DNA of 12,936 nt from Saccoglossus kowalevskii. Lineage: Eukaryota; Hemichordata; Enteropneusta; Harrimaniidae. Below the pieces are notes generated by a model, which worked only from the letters and a program-made list of their open reading frames with translations, did no database searches and had not been told where the DNA came from. Both the position numbers and the translations under genes were made by a program. Position 1 is the first letter of the stretch. Each line of letters starts with the position of its first letter. The stretch lies in assembly GCF_000003605.2 (NCBI RefSeq), contig NW_003135336.1, forward strand, positions 322,385 through 335,320, given 5' to 3'. This document shows, one piece after another, positions 6,301 to 11,795 of this stretch.

Positions 6301-8270
6301 TGCACTTTATATAATAATGAGTTCTAGCCTAACTGGGAGTTCGTCTGTCATTTGTATTACGTCTCGTGAGTTTGAATCAAATGTCATGTTCATATATTCG
6401 CATATGTACCTGTAACTCCGATTGTATTTTATCCAAGATTTTGGGGATTGGCAATTTTTTTAACTAACAACGTCATATAATAATAACTTCCAGCTCGAGA
6501 CATTAGCATGGCATTAATAGAAGGGAAAATTATTTATATTTTTTTAAATAATCTGAGTAACAATGATATAACATGCCGGGAAACTTGTGTAACTAAAATC
6601 AGAATCCTTCTCGTTAGGAATAACTTAACCATACCTTTTCTATATTTATTCGCCCAATAATTCATTGCGTTTGTTTTTCAAACAGGCGGATGTAATGATA
6701 ATGAGTTTACATGTAATTCTGGTCAATGCATAACAATTCATTGGCTCTGTGACGGTATTACCGACTGTTCTTCGGCAGAAGATGAATCGGATTGTTCTGG
6801 TGAGTACATGTTCATTTTTCCCACGCAATTAAGGAAGATGTATAAGTATTTTGTTCAACATAAGGCATAATTGTTCTCATTATAAATAACCTAACTTCTT
6901 CTTACCCACCACTTCATTTATTTGCCCTGAAAATTTGTTGGTTGTACTAACTCAATCTTACCTTTTCTATATTTGTCATCTGTGACTGTCCCGACCTTAT
7001 GGGCGACCCCGAATGTATGTGATATATAATACATATGCACCTTCTATATATGGTATCTGACTATAGAATGTACTACTGTTCGTACTAGTTAGCATAATTG
7101 TAACATAACACTGTGTTGTATTTCGTTGAACTGTGTATAGTCGCTATAAATACGCACTTATTGCACGGCATTTCAGGATGCATTTTACAAAACAATGAGC
7201 TCTAGCCTAACTAGTAGTTAGTCTGATAATCGCATTCTACGACTCTTGAGTTCGAATAATGTTTCATGTTCATATATTCGCATACGTGCCTGTAACTCCG
7301 ATTGTATTTTATCCAAGATTTTGAGGATTGGCAAATTCTCAACTAACAACGTCATATAATAACAACGCCCAGCTTGAGACATTAGCATGGCATTAATAGA
7401 ATAAAAATATATTTATATATTTTTTAATAATCTGAGTAAAAATGATATAACATGCCGGGAAACTTTAAAATGAGGCACGCTAAGTTATATAATTTTATCT
7501 GCACAGTAAATGAGACCAATCAACGTAGAACACAAATTAACATATTATGAACCATGGATAATAATTTCATCCAATACAAAATTACAAATTTGAAAACAAG
7601 CAAGTTCAATGAAGTAATGGGCTCTGAATGGATATCGTGCAGCTCAGTACAAACAATATAACCTTATAATGATTTGTTTCTAATAGGTGGCTGTACTGTG
7701 GATCCATTTACATGTAATACTGGTTCATGTATAGGATCATCCTTGATATGTAATGGTTTTAATGACTGTTCTTTTGGAGAAGATGAGTTGAATTGTGAGT
7801 TACTCAATATTTAGTATGTCCACTCTGTCGTATCACACGCAAACAAGGGATTTGTATGGGTATTTTGTATAACTAAAATCAGAATTCTTCTCATTAGGAA
7901 TAACTTAAACTTGTCCTTACTATATTTATTCGCCCCGTAATGCATTGCGTTTTTTTCAAACAGGTTGTAATAATGATGAGTTTACATGTAATTCTGGTCA
8001 ATGTATACCAATTTATTGGCACTGTGACGGTATTACCGACTGTTCTTCGGCAGAAGATGAATCGGATTGTTCGGGTGAGTAGATGTTTGCTTTCTTGTAT
8101 TACGTGTAAATGTGGGTATTTAGAGTAACTAATAAAATAAAGGCAGAATCCTCATAATAATAGTCTAACTCAATATTTTATTTTATTTTTATTTTATTTT
8201 ATGTACCAGATTACCAGATTTGAAAAATCAGAAAATTAACGCAATTGCTTTTGTTTTATTTTCAGTATGA
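297..8270 (+). CDS. Spliced gene: type II membrane protein with four novel Cys modules, a C-type lectin domain and five LDLa repeats (possibly a pseudogene)
   Basis: This entry spans the whole reconstructed coding region; the exons are listed separately. The order is short N-terminus, RKR plus hydrophobic anchor, 10-residue linker, four copies of an unnamed four-cysteine module, C-type lectin domain (CTLD), five LDL-receptor class A repeats, stop. Exons join with GT/AG borders, and almost all are phase 1-1, as is typical of shuffled extracellular modules. Basic residues just before the hydrophobic stretch predict a type II topology, with the modules outside the cell. CTLDs usually bind glycans or proteins and LDLa repeats bind calcium and ligands, so a receptor or recognition role is inferred, not shown. 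Two module exons carry frame breaks and the lectin domain lacks its last exon, so this copy may be non-functional or mis-assembled. I do not recognise an orthologue. Confidence 0.72.
472..571 (+). CDS. Exon 2: type II signal-anchor (transmembrane) exon
   Basis: The exon starts after TTTCTCAG and ends at TTTTG|GTGAGT, in phase 0 to 1. It codes a basic cluster (SGSRKRLG) followed by a long hydrophobic, glycine-containing stretch ([18 protein letters not shown], then IGSYFG). Positive charge on the N-terminal side with no good cleavage motif fits a signal anchor with the N-terminus inside. The GGGG run in the second half of the membrane segment is unusual and could mediate helix packing or weaken the anchor. 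A cleaved signal peptide is the alternative, but the basic cluster lies more than 20 residues from the proposed start. Confidence 0.65.
572..905 (+). other. Intron 2
   Basis: A GTGAGT donor and a TTTGTTTTCTTCAG acceptor bound it. It is very AT-rich, with an AT-only stretch near 720-775. I see no gene in it. Confidence 0.6.
720..775. repeat. AT-only low-complexity, partly palindromic tract
   Basis: The run consists almost wholly of TAATATTA-type words (ATTATTAATATTATAATATATATTAA and similar). It lies inside intron 2 and has no coding sign. Confidence 0.6.
906..935 (+). CDS. Exon 3: 10-residue linker microexon
   Basis: This 30-bp exon lies between TTCTTCAG and CACAG|GTAATC and is phase 1-1. 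It codes (G)IIGSQSTGT, a Ser/Thr/Gly-rich stalk just outside the membrane. The phase agrees with both neighbours, and skipping it would keep the frame. If the following intron were retained, the frame stays open to 1102 and adds a second hydrophobic segment (see findings). Confidence 0.6.
1168..1617 (+). CDS. Exon 4: four-Cys extracellular module 1
   Basis: It begins after GCTTTCAG and ends at CAAT|GTAAGT, 450 bp, phase 1-1, open throughout. It codes one copy of a roughly 140-residue module found four times in this gene. Shared marks are an alternating hydrophobic strand (FQLHIDIHI), a second strand ([12 protein letters not shown]), a Cys pair in [15 protein letters not shown] (C-x6-C) and a closing pair (CIDLGMC, C-x5-C). 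Alternating hydrophobics and four cysteines suggest a disulphide-bonded beta-sandwich. I do not recognise the family. This is the longest copy, with extra acidic residues (QEENSDV, FDDDV) in the middle. It and module 3 are the two intact copies. Confidence 0.75.
1708..2131 (+). CDS. Exon 5: four-Cys module 2, frame-disrupted
   Basis: The exon lies between GTCAAATAG and CAAA|GTAAGT. Its sequence is clearly a second copy of the module: [17 protein letters not shown], then [16 protein letters not shown] (C-x6-C) and CLPVVTC (C-x5-C). The length, 424 bp, is not a multiple of three although both borders are phase 1. Reading from the acceptor, the frame hits TGA at 1743. The frame that continues after it is then thrown out by a 14-bp tandem duplication at 1772-1799. 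Downstream of about 1800 the frame is open to the donor. Both borders look functional, so the breaks are recent or are sequence errors. Confidence 0.65.
1736..1745 (+). other. Frame break 1 in module 2 (apparent 1-bp loss)
   Basis: The acceptor frame reads ADDLQHMV and then TGA at 1743. The module-like continuation ([14 protein letters not shown]) starts in the frame of position 1742. One missing base in this interval would reconcile them. The break is placed by comparison with modules 3 and 4, so its exact position is approximate. Confidence 0.45.
1772..1799 (+). repeat. 14-bp tandem duplication that shifts the frame (break 2 in module 2)
   Basis: GAAACTATAGTATA is followed at once by GAAACTATAGTATT. 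Counting one unit only, the frame runs from SSSETIV directly into FDIDIGI, the conserved first strand of the module. With both units the frame is shifted by 14 and stops. This is direct evidence that the duplication is secondary. Confidence 0.75.
2132..2759 (+). other. Intron 5
   Basis: A GTAAGT donor and a TTTCTATTTAG acceptor bound it. It is AT-rich and unique-looking. I see no gene or strong repeat in it. Confidence 0.6.
2760..3191 (+). CDS. Exon 6: four-Cys extracellular module 3
   Basis: It begins after TCTATTTAG and ends at CAAG|GTAATG, 432 bp, phase 1-1, fully open. It codes the best-preserved module copy: [34 protein letters not shown], a serine/proline stretch, then [20 protein letters not shown] (C-x6-C), [13 protein letters not shown] and CTQLDGQC (C-x6-C). 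Cys spacing and strand order match modules 1, 2 and 4. Only this copy has 6 residues in the last pair; the others have 5. Secreted or luminal exposure is inferred from its position after the anchor and from the paired cysteines. Confidence 0.78.
3192..4020 (+). other. Intron 6
   Basis: A GTAATG donor and a TTTTATTTTGTAG acceptor bound it. Short open frames on both strands (3323-3544 +, 3662-3988 -) show no recognisable protein and no splice logic, so I treat the stretch as intron only. Confidence 0.6.
4021..4426 (+). CDS. Exon 7: four-Cys module 4, internally deleted and frame-disrupted
   Basis: The exon follows TTTGTAG and ends at AGAA|GTGAGT. The start ([12 protein letters not shown], then [16 protein letters not shown]) matches the module N-terminus in the acceptor frame, which stops at TAA 4155-4157. 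From about 4130 the +1 frame carries the rest: [27 protein letters not shown] (C-x6-C) and CTLFNSC (C-x5-C), open to the donor. The strand seen in other copies as [10 protein letters not shown] is absent. One deletion of 3n+2 bases near 4130-4150 would explain both the missing strand and the frame change. Length is 406 bp against 432-450 in the intact copies. Confidence 0.65.
4427..4742 (+). other. Intron 7
   Basis: GTGAGT donor, TTAACCATAG acceptor. The first third holds a patch richer in G and C (about 4475-4590); the rest is AT-rich. No coding sign. Confidence 0.55.
4475..4590. other. GC-richer patch in intron 7, possible mobile-element remnant
   Basis: The patch starts AAAGGGCGGTAGTCGTCGC and contains many CpG steps (ACGC, TCGCGAG, GGCGAC, TTGCGCAG, CAACGAG), unlike the CpG-poor intron around it. 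It has no open frame. No inverted partner of its start is visible in the window, so the transposon idea is only a guess from composition. Confidence 0.25.
4743..4895 (+). CDS. Exon 8: C-type lectin domain, first part
   Basis: It begins after AACCATAG and ends at GCATAG|GTAATT, 153 bp, phase 1-1. The translation, [20 protein letters not shown] followed by [20 protein letters not shown], has the usual CTLD start: an aromatic strand, an A.yC...G..L helix region with the first conserved cysteine, and a second helix with an acidic/polar run. Exon 9 continues the fold in phase. CTLDs bind sugars when they keep the EPN/QPD and WND calcium motifs; see exon 9 for their state here. Confidence 0.75.
4896..5416 (+). 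other. Intron 8
   Basis: GTAATT donor; the acceptor is GGTGTTTAG, with a weak pyrimidine tract. Its second half is filled by a degenerate minisatellite of about 36 bp (separate entry). An open frame across it (5106-5447 +) is explained by the repeat. Confidence 0.55.
5106..5335 (+). repeat. Degenerate tandem repeat, about 36-bp unit, some six copies
   Basis: Units begin at about 5106, 5142, 5170, 5214, 5252, 5288 and 5324 with versions of GTGTGGTCCTTTGTAC followed by a CACG-ATTATAACTT-like part. Most spacings are 36-38 bp; the 28 and 44 bp steps sum to 72, which suggests a shifted match in one unit. It lies entirely in an intron. The cysteines in its translation (VRSF, CEIR and so on) are a by-product. 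Confidence 0.6.
5417..5561 (+). CDS. Exon 9: C-type lectin domain, core part
   Basis: The exon follows GGTGTTTAG and ends at GCACT|GTAAGT, in phase 1 to 2. It codes [18 protein letters not shown] and then [19 protein letters not shown] and EDCMTAL. This is the CTLD core: W-I-G-x-N-D as FMGPND, EG.W..VDGS, NW..GEP and EDC with the second conserved cysteine. The tripeptide that sets sugar choice is EPS rather than EPN (mannose type) or QPD (galactose type). That is a conservative change, but calcium and sugar binding would be altered or weakened. The next exon should enter in phase 2 and bring WND plus the last two cysteines. No good exon of that kind is found. Confidence 0.78.
5644..5713 (+). 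pseudogene. Candidate decayed third C-type lectin exon
   Basis: A plausible acceptor (GTCTTTTAG) and donor (ATT|GTAAGC) enclose 70 bp. Entered in phase 2 from exon 9, it reads openly and contains [12 protein letters not shown], which resembles the usual W-[ND]-D-x-x-C....K end of a CTLD. The expected cysteine is Lys and the last cysteine is absent. The exit phase is 0, not the phase 1 that LDLa exon 10 needs. It could be a degraded exon or a chance match. Confidence 0.25.
5841..5954 (+). CDS. Exon 10: LDL-receptor class A repeat 1
   Basis: It follows TTCCACTTATAG and ends at CTCA|GTAAGT, 114 bp, phase 1-1. The six cysteines of an LDLa repeat are present: [26 protein letters not shown]. The acidic C-terminal half (DNDC...NEDEEHC) supplies the usual calcium ligands. 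Exon 9 ends in phase 2, so joining it directly to this exon would shift the frame and give a stop within about a dozen codons. A lectin exon is therefore missing between them. Confidence 0.8.
6038..6142 (+). CDS. Exon 11: LDL-receptor class A repeat 2, shortened
   Basis: The exon follows TTTTTTACACTTAG and ends at GAAT|GTATGT, 105 bp, phase 1-1. The codon split at the donor is completed by the next exon to TGC, giving the sixth cysteine. It reads [20 protein letters not shown] followed by [10 protein letters not shown]. Cysteines 4 and 5 are only one residue apart (C-D-C) instead of the usual C-D-G-x-x-D-C, and the SDE calcium motif is replaced by MGDPE. This repeat has lost about four residues and probably its calcium site. 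Without splicing, the frame would end at a TGA right after the donor. Confidence 0.7.
6104..6586. repeat. Duplicated block, copy A (half of LDLa exon 11 plus intron)
   Basis: From TCATCTGTGACTGTCCCGAC to GCCGGGAAACTT this is repeated at 6976-7465 with roughly one base in ten changed and a few small indels. The copy starts inside exon 11 and ends in intron 11. It directly abuts copy C (6587-6812). Confidence 0.85.
6143..6685 (+). other. Intron 11
   Basis: GTATGT donor, TTTGTTTTTCAAACAG acceptor. Most of it belongs to duplicated block A, and its end to block C. It holds a possible LDLa exon relic at 6299. Confidence 0.6.
6299..6375 (+). pseudogene. Possible relic of an LDLa exon in copy A
   Basis: After an acceptor-like CGCTATTTCAG the sequence reads (G)GATGCACT...AATAATGAGTTC, close to the LDLa starts GGATGTAATGATAATGAGTTT (exon 12) and GGCTGTACTGTG (exon 13). 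A TAG follows in that frame and no complete cysteine set remains. The same relic is present in copy B at 7177. This is a weak similarity call made by eye. Confidence 0.25.
6587..6812. repeat. Duplicated block, copy C (intron end plus LDLa exon 12)
   Basis: From GTAACTAAAATCAGAATCC through the whole LDLa exon to GGTGAGTACATGTT this is repeated at 7867-8087, with the exons nearly identical. It abuts block A here, whereas its twin D is about 400 bp from block B. Confidence 0.85.
6686..6799 (+). CDS. Exon 12: LDL-receptor class A repeat 3
   Basis: It follows TTTTTCAAACAG and ends at TCTG|GTGAGT, 114 bp, phase 1-1. It codes a complete repeat: [20 protein letters not shown] followed by [16 protein letters not shown]. 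The F-x-C, the W before the fourth cysteine, CDG..DC and the DE..DC acidic end are all in place, so calcium binding is expected. It is a recent duplicate of exon 14, differing at only a few residues. Confidence 0.85.
6976..7014 (+). pseudogene. Orphan 3' half of an LDLa exon
   Basis: These 39 bp match the last part of exon 11 base for base (coding [14 protein letters not shown]) and keep the GTATGT donor. There is no acceptor or 5' half: the preceding bases are intron-like (CTTTTCTATATTTG). It cannot be spliced in as an exon, so it is a duplication by-product. Confidence 0.75.
7177..7255 (+). pseudogene. Possible relic of an LDLa exon in copy B
   Basis: Twin of the 6299 relic. GGCATTTCAG is followed by GATGCATTTTACAAAACAATGAGC and an in-frame TAG. 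It is more diverged from a working LDLa exon than the copy A relic. Confidence 0.22.
7687..7794 (+). CDS. Exon 13: LDL-receptor class A repeat 4
   Basis: It follows TTTCTAATAG and ends at AATT|GTGAGT, 108 bp, phase 1-1. It codes [20 protein letters not shown] and [15 protein letters not shown], with the last cysteine completed by the next exon. The six cysteines and the GEDE acidic end are present. The usual CDG is CNG and there is no aromatic residue before the fourth cysteine, so calcium affinity may be lower. It lies in the segment that separates duplicated blocks B and D and has no close twin in the window. Confidence 0.82.
7867..8087. repeat. Duplicated block, copy D
   Basis: Second copy of 6587-6812. 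It runs from GTATAACTAAAATCAGAATTC through exon 14 to GGTGAGTAGATGTT. Confidence 0.85.
7964..8074 (+). CDS. Exon 14: LDL-receptor class A repeat 5
   Basis: It follows TTTTTTTCAAACAG and ends at TCGG|GTGAGT, 111 bp, phase 1-1. It codes [20 protein letters not shown] and [16 protein letters not shown], a full set of cysteines and calcium ligands. Compared with exon 12 it lacks one codon after the acceptor (CC against CGC), so the last cysteine of repeat 4 and the first of repeat 5 are adjacent. It is the last recognisable module of the protein. Confidence 0.84.
8176..8202. repeat. T-rich low-complexity tract (TTTTATTTTATTTT)
   Basis: A run of TTTTA units in intron 14, near a second pyrimidine-rich acceptor region. 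It may serve as an extended polypyrimidine tract. Confidence 0.5.
8266..8270 (+). CDS. Exon 15, coding end: Val then TGA
   Basis: A strong acceptor (TTTTGTTTTATTTTCAG) ends at 8265. Splicing exon 14 to it gives GTA TGA, so the protein ends ...DCSV. If intron 14 is not spliced, the frame reads GGT GAG TAG and ends ...DCSGE, almost the same C-terminus. No further LDLa or other module follows, which supports this as the end of the gene. Confidence 0.55.
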
Positions 8271-8775
8271 GCAGTTCATATTCTTACTAATATTAACCAA
8301 TCAGAAACTACGGATTGCAGTTAGTATGGACAGCACTTAGTTTCGTTTTTACTTAAAAGCATAAGGCCAAGTCCACTTTTACTAGCTATAGTTCTGCAAT
8401 TAAATTTATTGTAACTATTCTTAGTATTTTTAAGTATAAACAAGGTAGAAACTTATTTCAGTGTTTTAATTCCCATCTCCTAAAACCTGTACATCAACTT
8501 CAAAGATACAATGTAGAAGCTGATTATTCCAATTACCGTCAATCATATGTACAGTATGAAGGGAATCAGCATACGACATATGAATGATTTGCATTGACGT
8601 CATATTCCATCATTCGGTAGTTTTGAAATGTTTGGTTGTAAAGCATCACTTCATTATCACTTTGGACGCCCATCTTTCATATGTATATTTTACATGCATG
8701 TATATCAATACATGTTACTATTACCTTGCATTATACAAATACAATGACAGATTTCGAAAACTTTTGTATTATATG

Positions 8776-8781
8776 AATAAA
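8776..8781 (+). terminator. Possible proximal polyadenylation signal AATAAA
   Basis: An exact AATAAA about 500 bp after the stop codon, followed by GCAAGGTTGTTACG and GGGTACCTGTGG, moderately GT-rich. It would give a shorter 3' UTR. Confidence 0.45.
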
Positions 8782-9235
8782 TTCATTGTCATTCTGAGCA
8801 AGGTTGTTACGTCATAGGGTACCTGTGGCCATAATCTTTCTTTATGTTGAATAACATAGCAATCTAAGCATTGTTAATATTGATTGCAGCATACGAATAT
8901 ATTAGCTTAGTTATATTTGTAGTTATATTTGTAACTGAAGGAGTATTTAAAGTATTTAAAGTATGCAGGTAAAATGTGTGCGGTGATTGTTAAAAGTTGT
9001 TAATATTGATTTATGATAGTTTTCAAATGTAGAATACGAAAACAATGTAGGTGTTTTCTGCAAACTTTGACCCCAATTCCGAAATCAAAGATGGTGTGCA
9101 AGGATAGCTGTGGAGCTATAAATAACTATATTTAAATATTATGTATCATGTATTTAAGTAGTACAATATGTATAAGTAAGGTCAAAGTTAACAATTCAGA
9201 TTGAATATCAAACGTTATTTTCGTTATAAATGAAA

Positions 9236-9241
9236 AATAAA
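9236..9241 (+). terminator. Likely main polyadenylation signal AATAAA
   Basis: An exact AATAAA followed after about 25 bp by GTGTTTGTAGTATGGTGTTTG, a good GT-rich downstream element. This makes it the better of the two candidate 3' ends. Confidence 0.5.
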
Positions 9242-9260
9242 CGCTTTCTAAAACGAATTA

Positions 9261-9621
9261 CAAAGTGTTTGTAGTATGGTGTTTGCTACATATGGTTTCT
9301 CAAATATTACTTGGTTTACTCTTATCACTAACCATTCTTAACCTCTTTTTTAGCGAGTAGTTTTCCATAATGCTCTTCCAATATCTCAACTTTCTCAGAA
9401 CTTAGATTTTCAATAAGTTTGTTAATTGTTTCTTATTTGCATAACTAGAATATGCAATTTTCTTTTATTTATGTTTGGCTTTTGTTCTTTTTAAAAAAAA
9501 ACTGATTTATCCGCACCAATCTAATTCCTTTTTACCTTCCTGTTTTCTACTCTATCTTTAACAACATATTTGAATTACAAAATTAAAAAAAATCTTCTTC
9601 GTCTGGTTACGAAGTAAATGA
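9261..9621. other. Intergenic, no gene seen
   Basis: T-rich and A-rich runs, stops in all frames, no recognisable element. Confidence 0.5.
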
Positions 9622-9906
9622 GATATAAGTAACATTTTATCCCCCCCCCCCCGTGGTGGTAACGCTATATATACTGTATTCACCAAGGCGTCTAAATATC
9701 AGAACACGGAATCACCTGATTTATTAGATGATGAAGATGTTACGCACATCAACGAGGAAGGTGAAGAGGATTTAATTAGGCACTTCTTTTTCAGGGGTTT
9801 ACATAGGCTGAAGGAGATATTAAGAGAATTGGATCCAGAAGACAGTGAACTGAGGCAAATACATCGCCTAAAAGAAGACTGTACTCAACCCCAAATCATT
9901 AATTAA
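9622..9906 (+). CDS. Coding-like acidic fragment without a start codon (partial gene or remnant)
   Basis: The frame is open from after a TGA at 9619 to TAA at 9904-9906, with no ATG. From about 9700 it reads SPDLLDDEDVTHINEEGEED, LIRHFFFRGLHRLKEILREL, DPEDSELRQIHRLKEDC and a short tail. This is an acidic stretch followed by a charged, probably helical segment. The composition (many D/E/R/K/L, few stop-prone codons) is unlike chance frames in this AT-rich DNA. A strong acceptor (CTTCTTTTTCAG at 9795) lies inside, so the true exon might begin there. I do not recognise it. It could be the last exon of another gene, a retroposed piece, or part of a transposon protein. Confidence 0.4.
   Translation, partial: DISNILSPPPRGGNAIYTVFTKASKYQNTESPDLLDDEDVTHINEEGEEDLIRHFFFRGLHRLKEILRELDPEDSELRQIHRLKEDCTQPQIIN
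9641..9652. repeat. C12 homopolymer
   Basis: Twelve C in a row directly upstream of the coding-like fragment. It is a site prone to length variation and sequencing error. Confidence 0.9.
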
Positions 9907-10896
9907 CCAATGTTAAGCCTTTACAATTTTCTCATGTACTATTCAAGCAATTTCAATAGAACATGATACATAGATTGGATAATGCACAGACTTGATTAGT
10001 GTTTGATTGAAATCCGTGTATATTATTGACAGATAACTTGAGGTACCACTCATTCATCAAATTTCAATGAAACTAGTAAATACAGTATTACTTATTTGTA
10101 CTTCATGCCTCCATGCTTTCTTTGATTTGAATTTATATTTGTTTAATGTGTATCAATGCACAAATATCAGATAAATTAGACAATCTGTTTGCAAGTAGCC
10201 TTCAAAAAACTTCAAAACCTACAAATTATTGCTCCTTTAACAATATCAACATTCTGTATTAACTTTTCAGACAAGTGCATATAAACATTTTAGAGTAAAC
10301 ATGTTATTCATATACAGCAAAATGTACACGTTGTACATAAGCACACAGTGCTTTGGATATTAATACTACTATTGCCCCTTTCAACTAAATCAACCAAATA
10401 ACCGAGAAACATATATATAACTATACAAACTATCAATCAGTTATTTAAATAGTTAAATAGTTAAATCAGTTATTCAAACACCTTTAATTCTGATACCTTT
10501 GCCCTTCATTACTTGTCATGACAGGAAACATAACAATATTGTACATTGTTGTGGTTCTACGTCCTCTGCCTCTGAGTTATTTATACTGATTATTTAATAA
10601 TATACGTAAATGACAAATTGATTCGCACTTTTGTCTTGACCTGGACTGATAAGCCGAACATACTGCAGTTCTGTAAGATATGTGCATTTCATTACTGCTT
10701 TGGATACAATGAAAATTGCATCCTCATTTGCATATATTGATATGTATTTACTGATTGATAGTAATAATATATTTGCACTTCCCAATAAGGAAAATGCGAC
10801 AATGTATCTAAATTCATTAAAATTTTAGTATCTTAGCACATCTACTTACATAACGACATAATAATTTGGCAAAAATACCCCCAAAATCAAAAAATG
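9907..10896. other. Intergenic, no gene seen
   Basis: AT-rich unique-looking sequence with small tandem words (AGTTAAAT at about 10447-10468). A 63-codon frame on the - strand (10594-10785) has no recognisable motif. Confidence 0.5.
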
Positions 10897-11795
10897 ATAT
10901 GCAAATTAGCTAAATAATATTCATAGATAATTATTATAATGGTATGTTGTCTGGTTGATATTCTAATGCATCTATAAGTTTCAACCATATCTGATCAGAA
11001 ATGCCAAAAATAGAAAATAATTATGCAAATTAGATACGGAATATGCATGGATAAAGCACCATAATCTAATCAGGTATGTGCATTATCCTAAAGTACGTGT
11101 GTAACATATATCGTTCAGGTGTTCTATAGATATTGGTGGAACACAGGCACACCGAACTCATTACCTACACTGTGTGCTTTACACACATGGGAGCCAAAAA
11201 TAGGGAATACTTTAAATTTATTCAACACTTAATGTGAAAACAGTGCAATATCAAAGTTTATAATACCCACAAAAACATCTCATTGAAACAAAAGGAACAC
11301 CAGCAATATTTGACTTGTGCAACAGGTTTAGTTTAAATTGAATTTTCTAATTTATGCGAATCAGGTAATCAATATGCAATGTCATTGCCAACCCTAAACT
11401 AATCACTGCTGTTGAGAATATATTTACAAAGTTTCCTTAAAATCTGACTTATGGTACTTATGCAGTAACATATGCAGTTACAAACCTAAACTAATCACTT
11501 CAATGGATCCTGCTTCATCGAAATCTGATGAAGTTGTTATTGTTCTTTTATGCAAATTAGACAGTTTATATACACAGATATTAACAAAAAATGGCCTGTA
11601 GAGTATTCCAGGGCACTTATATTTCAAGTTGAAATATTTTGAACGGTTCTTGAAGATCAGTGAAAATTAGCATGCAAATGAGATCATTAATATGCACGGT
11701 TAACAATTATTCCCGAGTATCTATATACCAAGTTTCATCAAATCCGACCATATTTTTTGACAGACAGGGAGAGAGGCCGACAGACAGATGGGGTA
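10897..11795 (+). repeat. Cluster of degenerate repeat monomers marked by ATGCAAAT, with a GACAG-rich end
   Basis: A shared pattern, ATGCAAATTAG + about 7 bp + ATATGCATGG, occurs at 10899, 11023, 11354 (as ATGCGAATCAG) and 11672, with a shorter version at 11550. A second shared word, AAGTTTCAnCAnATCTGACC, occurs near 10977, 11430 and 11729. CCTAAACTAATCACT is found twice (near 11393 and 11484). The stretch ends in GACAGACAGGGAGAGAGG and CCGACAGACAGATGG. This looks like an old interspersed or tandem repeat family that has been duplicated in place. Family unknown to me. Confidence 0.55.
11759..11793 (+). repeat. GACAG-rich simple-repeat tail
   Basis: GACAGACAGGGAGAGAGG followed by CCGACAGACAGATGGGG. 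It directly follows the word ACCAAGTTTCATCAAATCCG, a combination that looks like the end of an interspersed repeat. Confidence 0.5.

Larger units (their letters stand above)
6976..7465. repeat. Duplicated block, copy B
   Basis: Second copy of 6104-6586. It starts mid-exon at TCATCTGTGACTG, directly after CCTTTTCTATATTTG, and ends at GCCGGGAAACTT. It has the same order of landmarks (GTATGTGATATATAATACATATG, TATAGTCGCTATAAATA, ACAACGTCATATAATAA) as copy A. Confidence 0.85.
6800..7686 (+). other. Intron 12
   Basis: GTGAGT donor, TTTGTTTCTAATAG acceptor. It contains duplicated block B, including an orphan half LDLa exon and a second LDLa relic. The first 160 bp include an old copy of the intron word TAACTAAAATCAGAATCC...AATAACTTAAC seen around the other LDLa exons. 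Confidence 0.6.
8271..9260 (+). other. 3' untranslated region of the lectin/LDLa gene
   Basis: AT-rich sequence with no sustained coding frame (the 8584-8817 frame has no recognisable motif). It ends near the second of two AATAAA signals. Short tandem words occur near 8908-8965 (AGTTATATTTGT twice, AGTATTTAA twice). Confidence 0.5.
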
